From the NCBI GenBank assembly GCA_963675135.1, contig OY776129.1, positions 72,943,348 through 73,007,347 on the forward strand: 64,000 bases of DNA. Reading direction: 5' to 3'. Both the position numbers and the translations under genes were made by a program. This document shows, in pieces, positions 1 to 13,214 of this stretch. The notes beneath the pieces were generated by a model. It made no database searches. It had not been told where the DNA came from and saw only the letters and a program-made list of their open reading frames with translations. The stretch comes from Galeopsis tetrahit (lineage: Eukaryota; Streptophyta; Magnoliopsida; Lamiales; Lamiaceae). The number at the start of each line of letters is the position of its first letter. Position 1 is the first letter of the stretch.

Positions 1-540
1 CAATGTTAGGGTTTTCTGCATTTTTGCAGAAACCCCTAGTTTTTTTCTTCTTTTTTTTTTTTTCAATTTTCGACCGTATAAGGTCGATTACATACTCCTT
101 CGTCGACAAATTGTTGTCGACGAGAGTGTATTTGATCGACCTTACATAATCGAATTTAAAAAAAAATTGTTTTTTTATTAATTTTCGACCAACCGATTCG
201 ACCATATACATTCCCGTCGACAACGATTTGTCGACGAGAGTGTATATGGTCGACACTGGTTGGTCGAAAGTTGAAAAAAAATTGTGATTTTTTGGAGTAT
301 ATGGTCGACCATTTCTGTTTTTTTTTTTTTTTTTTTGAGTTGATGGTCGCCGAAAATGGTGTCGCCGGCGACCGAAAGTTGTGTGTTAGGGGAAGGTGAA
401 AGAAATGAGGTGGGGTGCATCTAGTATGGTGTATATTTAATGAAGGGTATTTTAGGTTTTTTATCTATTATTTTATTAATAAAACTGAAAGGGGGAGTGC
501 ATCTCTCCGAAATGGAGGTGCATATAGTCAGACCCATAAG
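1..540. other. Palindrome-rich, transposon-like terminal stretch
   Basis: No gene is seen. The stretch holds T-runs, two tandem hairpins built around GTCGAC (annotated separately), then a short GC-richer piece (340-420) and a repeated 'gtgcatct...gaggtgcat' inverted motif near 488-525. The style resembles the interior of the TIR element at 55.9-56.4 kb, which also has repeated 'atcgac...tcgacc' words. I read it as the end of a non-autonomous DNA transposon cut off by the window edge. No target duplication can be tested. Confidence 0.35.
80..253. repeat. Two tandem GTCGAC-centred hairpins
   Basis: Two imperfect inverted repeats lie head to tail. The first (about 80-147) pairs 'aaggtcga...acatactc...cgtcgacaa' with 'ttgtcgacg...gtgtat...tcgacctta'. 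The second (198-253) pairs TCGACCATATACA with TGTATATGGTCGA around a GTCGACAA/TTGTCGAC core. They are strong cruciform or hairpin formers of the kind found in foldback transposons; no function is implied. Confidence 0.7.
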
Positions 541-571
541 TTTAGAGAGCACGATGATAGGAAGCCCATTG

Positions 572-682
572 GGCCTTCTTTACAGGCTTAGGCTGATTCG
601 GCAGATATGCACATGCCTGTTGCCAAGGCCTTCTTTACAGGCTTAGGCTGATTCGGCAGATATAACACATGCCTGTTGCCAA
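572..682. repeat. Tandem duplication, ~55-bp unit
   Basis: A unit starting 'ggccttctttacaggctt' and ending 'cctgttgccaa' occurs at 572-626 and again at 627-682, differing only by 'atgcac' versus 'ataacac'. The near identity points to a recent duplication. The DNA from here to the peroxiredoxin 3' end (about 1080) has no recognisable gene. Confidence 0.85.
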
Positions 683-1145
683 GGAACCAATAGGGGGTGA
701 ACAGCAACTCCCAAAAATGAATAAGAGAGGATCACCTCTAAGGCCTTCATTATAGATCCATCGACAAAGTTTGTACATGAATTGGGCCTTGTCATCTCGT
801 TCAAGGGTCAATGCTTTTGATCCCCCATGAGTCATCTTTCTTGTTACGGTCATTTTGAGTTTTGTTAATTTTTACGGATTTAATTGTGATTGTTTTAGAG
901 GGGTATACCTTTTTCGTCTTTCTTTTCTTTCCTGCCTTTTATTTGCCAAGGAACCAATTTAATTCCAAATCATCATTCATATCATACATAAAAAAATACA
1001 ATCTGTGATGAGCACATTAAGATGTGTCCATGATAAATTAATTGGCAGACAGACAAGCAGTTGAGATATAACATATTAGTCTCATTCCAAAGAAACGGCT
1101 AACGCGGGGAGGATGATAACAAAACTTTTTCCAATGGATTTTTGC

Positions 1146-4100
1146 TTAAATTGCGGCGAAGTATTCCTTGCTGAGCTTAGTGTCGGGCTTCATGGTTTTC
1201 TCCCCAGGCTTCCATCCAGCTGGGCATACCTCATCAGGGTTCTCTTGTACATATTGCAAAGCCTGCAGCACATCATCTCACACGTATAAATACATTTGAA
1301 TGGATTTTTAGTTTCAACGAAAAATATTAATCAGCTACCTGGAGTGTTCTCAATGTTTCATCAACACTACGGCCTATTGCAAGATTGTTAATGGTGGAGT
1401 GTTGAATAACTCCCTCCTTGTCAATGATAAAAAGTCCTCTTAAAGCAATTCCCTGGAAATCACACCATTTAGGATCATTAAATAAATTTCCTGCATCTTT
1501 AGGATTTTGCATTTTAATGTCCATATTTTCAACTGAACAGTACATGCCAAGTGGTCTAATTAGGAATTCGCAGTACAAAAAAGAAATTGAAGAATAAAAT
1601 AACGGATATTTACAAGGTCTCAGCTAAACACATCCCCAGAATTACTATACATACCCCATTTACTATATATGTACCCCATTAAAATACTTGAATTATTAAA
1701 ATTGCTAAACAAACCCTGTTTTTGCCAATTATGCCCTTGTTAAAAATTAAGGAAAAAATACACCCCATTCAATCACAATTCACGTTTTTCGAACATAAAA
1801 AATTGTGACAAAAAAAACCAGTGAAATGATGTTCTAAATCTTCCAATTGAATGAGTGAAGTTGTGTATTCATTTTTTAAGAGAATGTTCAGAACCAAAAG
1901 TTAAATATGCGAGTAGCGTTTGAATAAGGATCTTTGCAACAAGAGGAAAGAGGGAAACTACGCAAGAATTTTCTACAACCGAGACCACAAGCAGCAGCCA
2001 CGGCGAGCACGAAAGTACAGCGGATTATGACACTACACATTAACCTGATTTTCAAGTATCATCAGAGCAAAGTGCACATTTAGATATGAGATTTTGAGCA
2101 GAAAGGTCTGAGGATAGAAGACCGAATAAATGAGTTTGATGATCTGGTAGGATTTCGTTGAAAGGGGTTAACATCACTTTGGTGATGAATATTCGCAGGG
2201 GATGCTGGAAAACAAGCATAAAGTGTGATTATTGAATAGTGACAAAGCTAGCTGCGGGGGGGTTTCTTTACACTAATGTGAATTGGATATTTCATTAGGC
2301 GGAAGAAATTGAGACAAAAATGTTTATTCATATTTTAAATATATACTTATATAATGATTATAGTCATTTAACATGTGACCATTTTAGTCCAAAAAGTATT
2401 TCCGAGTGCATTTAGAAATCTTAGAGGTGTATTTAGTCACGCCCTCACATGAAATGCAGCTTAAATATCCTTTTCAGGTACATTTGCAATGTTTGCTTCA
2501 ACGCCAGGTCATCTATTACTCTAGTTGCACCTTTATAGTTCTGAAGCCCAAAATTTGGGCTCTTTTGTATGTTAGATATTTTTCTTTCAATTGGATTCAT
2601 TTCGAGCCAAGTTCCCAATCAAAGCATCATATCATGTCCAGATTTGATAATAAAAACTTCGGTTTTTCTTAGAATTTGTTAGTTCAGTTGCTATTCGTTA
2701 TTTAGAAAATGAGGCACCAACAAATATTGGAATTCCAAGCACAGAAAGATTAATATCAATGCCTTGTAACCACCACAGATTAACTTGACACTTTGAATGA
2801 AGAAAGCCAGAAACCGCAAACATTATAATACATACCTGATCAGGAATCAGCACATTATATGATTTTGAAATTGATTTGGTCACATCAGAAACTAATGGAT
2901 ACTTCAAGTCACCCAAACCTCCAGACTTTCTGTCTGTTTGGACCCATGCAAGGTGGGAAAACTACACGAAAATTACGCAATCAATTAATTCATGGTAAAA
3001 CGAATTGTATTCAATAGGACTTATAAAGAGAATGCGGCATGAAATGCCAAAATATAAATGCACAGAAAATTATGGCAGTCTCAAAGAATTGCAAAATGGA
3101 AGAAATTATTTAATCAAATGAAAAAAAAAAGGAGCCTGAGCATAAAAATAATCAGCTTTGAAAAGGAGAGCTGACAGGTTGTGAATACAAAATTTTATTT
3201 TAGGAGTAAAAAGTAAGACTTACCACACTGTCTATAGATACACCCAACACTTCTGTGTTCAACTTCTCAAACTCATCATGACGGTCACTGAAAGCAGTGA
3301 TCTCTGCAACAGAAATAATGGAATGATTTGCAAATGGCATTTCCAGCAATTACTAATACAATAATGAAGTAGCCAGTAATGAACAATATCCAGTTTCAGA
3401 CTCACCAGTGGGGCAAACGAAGGTGAAGTCCAGAGGATAAAAAAAGAGAATAACATATTTCTTCCCTATATACTCTGACAGTTTAACCTGCAGAAAGAAT
3501 AACTCTAACCAGGTTAAAGATTATCATTCAAATGGACCAATGATGTAAGAAAGATTAGGTGCAGAAGGCTTAATATCGTTACAGCAAGCATGTTTCAAAC
3601 ATAAATGACCTTTGGATAAAAAAGGAATCACAAATAATTATAAAGTTTCTCTTGTTTAGATCCTTTATCGGAAATGCAATAATGTGCTTTAAAATGACGG
3701 TCCAATTAAAAGTTAAAACTGATACTTTAACAGAAGTAACATAGCTTGCATATATCAGACAGAAATCGCTCTAAGAAAAATTGCATATTTTTTGACAGAT
3801 TTGGAGTTCAGAATTTTAAATATTAGTAGTGGCATTCTCAAATCTCAAGCAGTTTACCTGGATGAATTCCTGATCAAAAACTGCCTCTGCCTCAAAATCT
3901 GGAGCTACATTGCCAACCAGTGGAAGGTCACTCTGTAAAGGGAGATGCATATGTCACAACAAGCACAGAATCTATGAAATATTTGAATAATACCATCACT
4001 TATCATAATTCAACATATTAATGTTTTCTCAGGATAACAAGAATGATAAATATGTTGAAAACATGAATATTAGATTAAACCAATTGGGCTAATTTATTCA

Positions 4101-5209
4101 CATGCTGTATTTTTCAGACTCATATAAAAAAATATAGTGACTTTATGAACCTTTATGAAATTAAGCTGAGTCGCAGGCTGTATGCAACTATAACCCAGTC
4201 AAGATATTTTTACATGTTGAAGATGTGATTTTTACATGTTGAAGATGTGAATTAACAGTAATCACAGGCCATATAAGCGAAAACTGAGGTAATAATATGT
4301 ATATATCGACATCGCAGGCTGGAAGTGCGATTTCTACCAACATTGGCACAGTTCCAACAACATGAGACCAGTATGGCGAGTTTCTCAAGGGTAGAAGTCG
4401 CACGTCCAACATACGAAATGAGCTGAGGTCGAACTTCCCTAGCCAGAAGTAGCATAGCTCAAAAACTCACTATATTCCGGTAAATATGTTCTAAAAACAC
4501 TATATTTATATAAATTAGCCAACCAATTGTTGTGGTTGGGTGGTAGTATAGATCAGAAAGAATAGAAGCCGGAAATCTCCTTGGTGAAACATCTTTTATA
4601 CTTAATCCACAACGAAGAGCACTCTGAACATTAAAAAAATTGAGCTGAAAAGTAATGTGACCTCATTGTGCAAAAGTTAAAGCATGAGTAGAAAAACGCT
4701 AAATCTACACATGAGCTTCAAAGTAAATGTGTCATTTTACGGAAACCCAAATAATAAACATGTTCGAGCTCAGCTAGTTGAAGTCGCGTTTGAAAAATCA
4801 AAGAAAGGAAAAGCGGTCAAGAAACAAAAAATACCATATGCAATAGAGGAATCAAACATATCACTAGTTAATCCCAGCCAACTCTCCAACACAGATTAAT
4901 TTAAAAGCTATTCTTAGAATCTCAATACTTGTAAACCATAGAATTTTGAATTTTTTGCATATAACAGTCGAATTAAAGGGTGGAATTAGAAATGTATATC
5001 GATAGCGAACTTACAGCACGGATAACCAAACTCCGCCGGCTTGTGGAAGAAGAACTGGAAGAGAAAGAGCGGGGAAGGCGAGAAGCGAATGGTCTTCTGG
5101 AGACTGAGGAAGTGAAAGAGATGGATTTTGAAGCAGCGGAAGAAACGTAAGCTTTGGGATTAGATGATAGAAGAGCAGCAGCCATTGAAGTAGGAGCAGA
5201 GCACGCCAT
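1146..5209 (-). CDS. BAS1: 2-Cys peroxiredoxin, chloroplastic (BAS1)
   Basis: Typical 2-Cys peroxiredoxin, which reduces H2O2 and alkyl hydroperoxides in the chloroplast stroma using NTRC or thioredoxin. Seven exons on the minus strand: 5209-5015, 3932-3858, 3487-3406, 3303-3224, 2961-2836, 1452-1339, 1262-1146, all with GT-AG borders and compatible phases, giving 262 aa (family about 265-275). The N-terminal ~65 residues are rich in Ser, Ala and Arg, as in a transit peptide. The peroxidatic Cys lies in FVCPT (about C115) and the resolving Cys in EVCPAGW (about C237). GGLG in exon 5 and the C-terminal KEYF are the pair that make eukaryotic 2-Cys Prx prone to over-oxidation. The start is the only Met in front of the transit peptide. 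Intron 5 (1383 bp) holds a transposon-like insert. Identification is secure; the 2CPA versus 2CPB form cannot be told. Confidence 0.96.
1623..2438. mobile_element. Possible transposon insert in peroxiredoxin intron 5
   Basis: This part of the long intron 5 is bounded by weakly matching inverted ends: 'gctaaacacatccccagaatt' on the left and the complement of 'aatcttagaggtgtatttagt' on the right, about 70% identical over 21 bp. The middle has a gene-like GC-richer piece near 1960-2020. No target duplication was found, so the call is weak. Confidence 0.3.
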
Positions 5210-8200
5210 TGTTACTTGTTCAATGAATTGAGCTCTCTATCTCTTCTCAGTCTCTTGATTGTGAATTGGTAGTAGGTATGGGATATCCGATCTTAAGGTG
5301 GAGACTAGTTGAAGGGAGTAGGAGAAGATAAGTGTACCAATGAAACTGTGTCGTTTTGTGGACGGATCTGGGCTGGGCCTTCCGGATTTGGGCTTTCTGT
5401 TGTCTTACTTTCTAAAATAGTCAACGCCTTGTATAAAACCCTTTTAAAACTTGCTCCAATTTTCTATCTAAAAATAAATTTAAAAACTGGCTCCCAAATT
5501 TTATTTTAAAAAAATGCTCCAATTTTCTCTCTAAAAATAAATTAAAAAATCGGCTCCCAAATTTTATTTAAAAAAAATGAATTAAACTATGACTTGTATA
5601 GTTGTATTTAATTATACAATAATTATAGAATATTGTGTATACAAATGTATATAACTATTGATGTTAATAAAGACGGTGGTCGGTTCACCATCTGAACCAA
5701 CCCATCACTTGTGGTCAAATCGGAATTTTAAATTCAAAAAAATGCTAGGTTCTCATGAAATATTAGGGTCAGTCTCTAATCATCCTCGAGCTTGTTCAAT
5801 CGAAAAAAGAACCATAAAAATATACTCTGTTCGACAGTGTTTCAAACGACTCATGAAGGCGAGCATCCATTCCATCTGGCTCAGCTCAAAGGTTGGGATG
5901 GTTGGATATAAAGGTCTCACTACTACAACAACAACATCCACCATTCGAAGTCATACCAGATTTCTCATAAAAATAATCTAGATGTATTTTTATTTTTTTG
6001 CACAAGCCTAACCTATTAATATACCATGATTTTTTTTTAATGAGCATGAATTGTTATTTTTTCTTTTTTAATAAATATATTTGGCCGGAAAGTGAAGACT
6101 ATCAGTTGAACAACATTGGGTAGTAATACTTTTTCCATCCAAGTGAAAACTAAAAAAAAAAATTGTACGAAGAATATTTCAATGAAAACTATTCATTTCA
6201 TGTTTAGCAAATTATTTTTCTTTGCATTTTATTATATTTTTTTATCACTCAATTACATCACTTTTAATACATTTATTTATTTTATTATATTATTTAACTT
6301 CGGTGTTCAAAACTCATGGTAGCTTCCAACTGAACAAAGAAACTAATATCCTAGGGTTGAATAAGAACACGCGTGAGGCGCGTAGCTTATAGCTCTTCAC
6401 TTGTCAAGAAACTCAAGACCGTCAAGAGAGGCGCGCATTTTGCCGATTTCCACTTTTTATTATTCTTTTCCTTTCTCTTGCTCTATTTTTTCAACTCCAT
6501 CCCCTCATTTAGCTATTATTCATAATTGTACCCTCAACTTTGGACATTTTCAAGCTACACCATAAACTACAATAATATTCTTTTACCAAATAAGAAATGT
6601 TTATTCTAATGACGCACATTATTAATTAATTATATGGTATGTATTTTTTTACGGAAATTTCTACTAAAATTTGTATTATCGTACATGATATCATCATTTT
6701 ATTTGACACTTAATTTTGCAACAAATGTAATTGGGGCAGCTATCAACATTTGATTTTTTACTTAATGCACCCATTTTAATAGTTGTATTTCATAGTACAT
6801 TGTGTTATAATGGAGTGGTATTATTTGTAGATACATAATTGTACTGAGCATTAATAGTCGGAACCATTGTAATTTCATAGAATTTGAATTTTCAACTCTG
6901 GGATCACATCATTATATTCATTGATTCCATTTTTTTCATTATTTTATGTAAAAGGAAGAGTGTAAATTGATTATCAGTATATACTGATAATATATATTTT
7001 TCTCGTGAACTGCGTGAAATATATCATTATTAATAAAATACATTTTAATTCATTAGTGTTTAACAATTGATTTTAATTAATATCAAGGCAATTATTAAAT
7101 CAATGACAGAAGACATATATAAATATATTAGAACTAGATTTTTATAATTATTAACTCCAATGATATATATTGGATATGGAGACTTCAAAAAAAAAAAAAA
7201 AAAAAATTAAAATATATAACGCAGGCAGATATCTTCACGGATTAGGATTCAAGATAAATATTAGTGATATTAAATAAAAAAAATAAGACAAAATAATCAG
7301 CGTTAATTCTCTAACTAACATGTGCATAGAGATATGCATTTAGACTAATAAATTTAACAACAAACAGTACTTATATTATTGAGATTTCAGTGTAATCAAT
7401 TTTAATCACCAAGATCCTATTAATTTATCACGATCTTTTCTTTTTAGGCCACTTACTCTTTGTTGCCCTATCTTGATAATGGACATTAGACATAACACTG
7501 TGGATCGGCCATCTTTTTTAATCATTACTATTATCAAAATAGACAGATACCCAAAAACACATGGCTTGTGCAACTATCAAACTGCCGAGGATAAAAATGA
7601 TAATGCTATGTGTTGTACAAAAAATATTATGTATGTTTAGTTTGTTACGCGAAATTTACGGAATTTATAAGATACTAAAAATAAACTTCGAATAAGAAAA
7701 AAAGATATTAAAATATAATTCAATTACTAAAATAAGAGGTCCGTCTTATTAATGACACTGTCTCGCACGAGACTCCATCATTTATATGAGTTTTAAACCC
7801 ACCAACCAATCCAGACATAATCTAATTAACTTTTTTACGCTTTTAAAAATGGTATGAATAGTAGTTTAGATTTTTAATACGGAGTACATGTTGTCTCTAC
7901 TATTATAAAGCGTTAATTTTTTTTTAACTTAACACGTGTTAAGAATTCAAATAGTCGAATATAAAGTAAAACATCAAAATTGAACTTTTGGATATAAACA
8001 TGGTCCAAAGTTCATAGTTTACTTGATATAAAATCTAAATGATCATTTACATTGAAATTTGACTCCAATTATGTTATTTTGCTGTTTATTTCATTGAAAT
8101 TTTGAATTCGTACAAGATTATTATGTATAACGTAGATGAATTAGATGGTATCTTATAAATCTTTCAATCGGATATTAATTCTCATTGATTTAATAGTTTT

Positions 8201-8440
8201 ATTAAATATGTGTATTAAACTGAATCAACTGTTAAAAATTAATACAGCATTATTAATTTTGACTTTCACAACATCTCGTGCCGTCCACGTGAAAAATTAC
8301 CTTGTTTTATCTAATCATTATTAAACTTAGCTCAAATATGTAAACATAAAAAAAAAAAAAAAAGGATTAGAAATGCAATAGAAGTATAATAGTAGGACCA
8401 TATTGCAAAAATTGGGAAAAGCTCGATTTCATTTTTGGCA
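5210..8440. other. AT-rich spacer between divergent BAS1 and E2F
   Basis: Shared 5' flank of two divergent genes. It holds a 63-bp tandem duplication (5452-5580), a possible eroded Stowaway copy (about 6126-6340, with the same 'tcacatcactt..taatacattta' interior as the 26-kb copy), A- and T-runs, and nothing gene-like. An open frame at 5658-5981 resembles no family I know. E2F promoter elements could not be picked out. Confidence 0.5.
5452..5580. repeat. Tandem duplication, 63-bp unit
   Basis: 'tgctccaattttct.tctaaaaataaa' followed by 'ggctcccaaattttattt' occurs at 5452 and again at 5515, differing by a few bases. It lies about 240 bp upstream of the peroxiredoxin start codon. Confidence 0.75.
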
Positions 8441-8668
8441 TTTCTCTCTCCACTTCCCTCCACATCTATCCGAACCAAAATTCCCTCCCTTCCCTCCTCG
8501 TTTTCTACTCCCCTACCCAACACACCCTCTACACACACCAAACTTTCTTCCATTAAAGTATCTCAAAACCCTCGTTTTGCCTCTATATCTCAACTCCTAA
8601 ACCCTTGGATTAGCCCCCTCAATTTTCTTCAATCTGATCTCATTAATTCAACAAATTAACCAATACAA

Positions 8669-11600
8669 ATGGCTGGCCGTGGAGCGCCCAACCGCGACGC
8701 AGCGACTCCTCCCGCGGCGGCGAATGGCAGGATCCTCAACCACCAGCAGACGCCGCCCACAACGATCAGACGATATCTCCCCTTCGCATCAATGAAGCCG
8801 CCCTTCGTTGCTCCTGATGACTATCACCGTTTCCCCACACCTTCACGCGCCACCGCCGCTGCCGATCACCCTCCCGAAGCCATCGTTGTCAAGTCTCCTG
8901 TGCGTTCCCTCTCATATCGCGTATTCTTATGTGTTCCGCTTCTGTTTATCTACCTTTTGTTTAACGATTCCTTGATTTTTCCCTTTCACTGTGCTATTAA
9001 TTACATAGTTGGCGTAACTGTTTTTGTTATTCATTAGAGATGTGTTTTATTGAAGCTTCAGTTGTTAAGTTCAAGTGATTCAAACCACTGGGCATAAGTA
9101 TAGATAGATTTGTCATTATCAAGGATCTGTTTGTTTAATTATTGGAAATGAAAAGCTGTATTGATTCTCCCTGGCATGAAAGAGGAGTTGTTTCCTCAGT
9201 AGTATTTTTAATTTGATGCCCAATTTGATGCCCAAATGTGCTCGTGGCATTTAAGTCCCTCCCTGGATATACATTTTTATGCCCTATATGATTTTTTAGT
9301 AGATACCCTGAATTCGTCTGGGCATTTTTAGCAGTCCCTAAGTAATGTTGAACCTGATTATTAATACGTTTTACACGTGTTATCGAATAAACCTACATTG
9401 CTTTTGGTTGTTGCATTTATCATCAATAACTATGTAACAGATGAGCAAACAAGCTCATCTCGGTGATTGCTCATTGCCATCATTAAATCCATGCAACAAA
9501 ACATTTCTGTATGATGTTTATAGCATCTACTTACGCCAATGTTTGGAATGGTTTCTCTCAGCTTTTAAAGCGGAAGAATGGATATCAATCTAATGAAGCT
9601 GAGTTTAGTGAGCAGACGGCAAGTCCAGCATATAGTGAAATCACTAACAGCCCATTTCGTACACCTGTTTCTGCTAAAGGAGGAAGGATAAATGGGCGTT
9701 CAAAGGTCACCAGGAACAATAAATCTGTACCTTCAACTCCCGTATCCAATGCTGGTGAGACATATTCTCCTACATTTGCCATTGTCCAAGTTCCATCTTT
9801 GTGTGGACTGTGAGAGTGTATTCTTAAATAAATTCTTTAAGTGGAATTATCCACAAGCCATTTTCGAAGAATCATTAAAGGTCCTTTAAAGTTCTTTGAT
9901 ATGTAAACCTAACAATGGTATCATGGCATAAATTTTGCAGATGCTCCATCCCCTCTTACTCCTGCTGGTAGCTGCCGCTATGATAGCTCCCTGAGTAATA
10001 ACACAACTCTGTATTTGCATGACTATTGTAAATTGTAGTGGTACAATACGATGCTGATTGGAATCCGTAATGCATCTCAGGTCTTTTGACAAAAAAATTT
10101 ATCAATTTATTAAAGCATGCTGAAGATGGTGAACTTGATCTAAACAAAGCAGCTGAAACTCTGCAGGTGATTAAAGACGGGTGTGTGTTTTGAGTAAGTA
10201 TCAGAAATTCAATTAAATTTCAATTATGCAGGTGCAGAAGAGACGTATTTATGACATAACGAATGTCCTTGAAGGGATTGGCCTTATTGAAAAGAAGCTC
10301 AAGAACAGAATCCGCTGGAAGTAAGCCTGTCTGAGAAATATTACAGTTACTTTTAGATAGCATTATCTAATCAATATAGGGAGTTCCAGTAAATCTAACA
10401 ACCTATCCATTTGGTTACTTCACAGGGGACTTGATCCATCACGACCTGAAGCGGACCAGGATGGCACTCTTTTGCATGTATGTGAGAGTAGGCAAACTTG
10501 CTCCTAATAATTTTTTGTTTGGTATAATTTGTTCCCATGAACTTGCCTCAGGTTTTCAAGCATTGCTGTTCATGATATTCTTTATATTAGAGGTTTAGTT
10601 GATTGTATATAGTAATTTGGTTGGATCTGAATAGCACCTATCTGATTTCTCTTGTTTTTTTATTGGCAGGCAGAAATTGAGAACCTTTCTATGGAAGAAA
10701 GAAGTTTGGACGAGCGAATAAGGTTTGCTGCTTAGTAGTCTCTACTCTCTAGTTATGTTGTAATGAAATATAATGCTGTTATCACCATAAGAATATACTA
10801 ATTTTGAATACATTACAGGCAAATGCAAGAAAAGTTGAGAGACTTGAGTGAAGATGAAAATAATCAAAAGTAATTATCACTGTACTCTTAATTACATATC
10901 TTGAACAAACTTGAAGGCTATTGTAATTTACCAATGCCTTTGTTTCTGCCTCTGTAGATGGCTTTTTGTAACTGAAGAAGACATTAAAAGCTTACCTTGC
11001 TTCCAGGTTCATATCTTGTCCTTGTTTTTGTAGTTACTCGTAAGAATACCCTTTATTGAGATACATCAACCATTTGCGTGTTTAACTATGACAGAATGAA
11101 ACACTGATAGCAATCAAAGCACCCCACGGGACCACTCTTGAAGTCCCAGATCCTGATGAGGTATATGTAGCTTGCTGTAAGATGACCAAACTTTCATGAG
11201 CTGTATTAGAGCTGTTCTGATTGTTTAGCAATTATAAATTCTGTTTGTAGGCTGTTGATTATCCACAAAGGAGATACAGAATTATACTTAGAAGTACAAT
11301 GGGCCCTATTGATGTTTACCTTGTGAGGTATCACCAAGTAACCCCTTGAATTTCTACTAACTTTCGTTTATCCATTCCCTTATAAATGCTTTTCTATTTT
11401 GATTCAGCCAATTTGAGGAAAAGTTTGAAGAGATGAACGGAGCTGAAGAATTGACAAATTTGCCCATTGCCTCTTGTTCTGGGTCAAATGAGAACTATGC
11501 ATCGCAGAGTTCGTCCTTTACACATGGTCCACCACAGATTGAACCTCAGACACAAGAGAGCCATGAACTTAGCTCTGTGTTTGGCGCTTCACAAGAAAAT

Positions 11601-12194
11601 GCTGGAGGAATGACAAGGATTATCCCTTCAAATATTGATGTAAGCGTGGTCTTTCTGATTGTATTTGATTGGTTTTTAATAACTTGACTATATTACATCA
11701 ACAAATAAAAACATTTGCAGTTGTATCTTACTTTTCTTCCCGGGGATGCATATTTTCTACATTATATGTCATTTTATGGTAGTCATTCCAGTTCCCCGGT
11801 CATCTTGAAATTCCATTCCTAGCTTTTCACCGATTAGTTCTGTGCATTTCCTTTAGCTATTTGTTACCAATAAGGGTGCATTCAATCTAAAGGGTTTTTC
11901 TGCATTTACAGAACGATGCAGACTATTGGCTTCTATCTGATGCAGATGTCAGCATCACAGACATGTGGAAGACAGATTGTATACCTCTGCCAATGCCCGT
12001 TCTTCTAGTTTCTGTATTCTGTGTTATCAAAGCTTAATTCTTTTATTTCTACTGCAGCTGGTATAGAGTGGAATGACATAGATATCCTTCACGAGGAACT
12101 GGAAATGACCGCCATCAGTACACCAAGAGCACATATTCCATCATCAGGTGTTACTGATCTAAATCCCGTTGATAATGTACAACAACCTAGGTGA
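8669..12194 (+). CDS. E2F: E2F transcription factor (E2FA/E2FB type)
   Basis: Cell-cycle transcription factor that binds TTTSSCGC sites with a DP partner and is held by retinoblastoma-related protein. Fourteen exons: 8669-8899, 9562-9754, 9941-9994, 10081-10166, 10232-10320, 10426-10477, 10670-10722, 10819-10869, 10958-11006, 11095-11160, 11251-11327, 11408-11639, 11912-11978, 12058-12194; all borders GT-AG, 478 aa. Order: conserved N-terminal LPFASMKPPFVAPDDYHRF; winged-helix DNA-binding domain about residues 154-218 with the recognition helix RRIYDITNVLEGIGLIEKK; leucine-zipper dimerisation region about 236-270; marked box about 271-334 ending YLVSQFEEKFEEMNG; C-terminal RB-binding motif DYWLLSDADVSITDMW at 415-430. 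The RB motif makes it an activator-type E2F rather than a DEL/E2Fe type. The exon 3/4 junction codes Ser before LLTKKF, where I recall Gly in other plant E2Fs. A pyrimidine-rich 5' leader (about 8440-8600) precedes the start. Confidence 0.96.
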
Positions 12195-12975
12195 TATTTG
12201 CTGGCATTTGGTTGTATTAGTGATGTACTTAGTGGAGGCTTTCAAGAGGAGGAATCAAACAATTGGAGCTTATATACAGCTGGAGAATCGCATGACCTTG
12301 TTCATACGCGATAAAAATTCAATTTTGTCATTTCCCTGAGTGTAACATTTACTTGCATCTTGATCTTGTGAATCGATTTGAAGATGCATAAACAAAAAAT
12401 AGGGTAATATCCTCCGTATGAGGCTCTTGACTGTGAAATAACCGAGTTGGTTGACTTTGGATTAAATGATTTGGCAGTTGACCTTCTATGTCAGAGAATT
12501 CAATTCCTTAATTTATTGAAGAAAATTGGTTTTAGAAAAAAAAAAAGAACAGCTAAAGTTTTGATTGGCTGTAAACCAGCAGTTCGTGTATGTATGCTTT
12601 GCTATCCATATATTCACAAAATTATATGGGTTCATGTGACCAATCACGTATAGCATATAGTATTGTTCTTGTATGTACTGACATAGTAATTCTGTTGTGT
12701 GAGATAGATTTAAATTAAGTGATTTTTTTACTTAATTATGAATTCTTATCCATATTTGTTTTGACTACATAAATTTAAGGACTTAGATCCCCTCTTGTAT
12801 ATGAGACTCTTGTGCAGGAGGATCATTGGATCTCACATGCCTGTTCAGGTGTATGTGTGAGTTTTGAGGGTTACCTTACACATGACCCGTGACTACGGAA
12901 GATCAAATTCCTAATTTTTGGATTTGGTTATTCACACTTGGAATATTGTTGAATACATGTACACCATTTTTAAGA
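12195..12975. other. E2F 3' region and spacer
   Basis: Contains the probable E2F 3' UTR (AT-rich, to roughly 12370) and AT-rich spacer. No gene or repeat was recognised. Confidence 0.5.
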
Positions 12976-12992
12976 TATCCCTACGATTAGAT

Positions 12993-13214
12993 TTTTTTTT
13001 GAAGTCTCGGGTATCCGATTCTATGATCGATTAATCCCGGGGGACCAATTCCACCGCTCACTTGCGGGGGTCCCGTTTAAAGCCAGAGCTTTGCGCTCTG
13101 TATGGACATGGCCCCATAGAAATTGTTTGCACCTTAGAGGATTCGAACCTGAGACCTAAAGAGGAGCATACTCCTAAGTCCCAAGCCTATACCACTAGGC
13201 CAACTCCTTGGGGT
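12993..13214 (-). mobile_element. tRNA-derived SINE with 17-bp target duplication
   Basis: Complete short interspersed element on the minus strand, about 222 bp. Its head carries a Pol III promoter: A box TGGCCTAGTGG (13192-13202) and B box GGTTCGAATCC (13139-13149), both matching the consensus. The body is GC-richer than the flanks and the tail ends in an A-run (T-run 12992-13000 on the plus strand). It is flanked by perfect 17-bp direct repeats TATCCCTACGATTAGAT at 12976-12992 and 13215-13231, the hallmark of LINE-assisted retroposition. The perfect duplication indicates recent insertion. A decayed relative lies at 31.7-31.96 kb. Confidence 0.93.

Noticed and set aside
635..853. 72-codon minus frame near the left edge
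   Set aside because: It overlaps a tandem duplication and resembles no family; probably non-coding.
5658..5981. 107-codon frame with RACSIEKRTIKIYSVRQCFK-like text
   Set aside because: No family recognised, no splice context, low-complexity Thr run; not supported as a gene.
7894..8303. Possible second Helitron (TCTCTACTATTATAAAG start)
   Set aside because: The preceding base is G rather than A, the putative 3' hairpin near 8277-8291 has only four pairs, and the end reads CTTG rather than CTRR.
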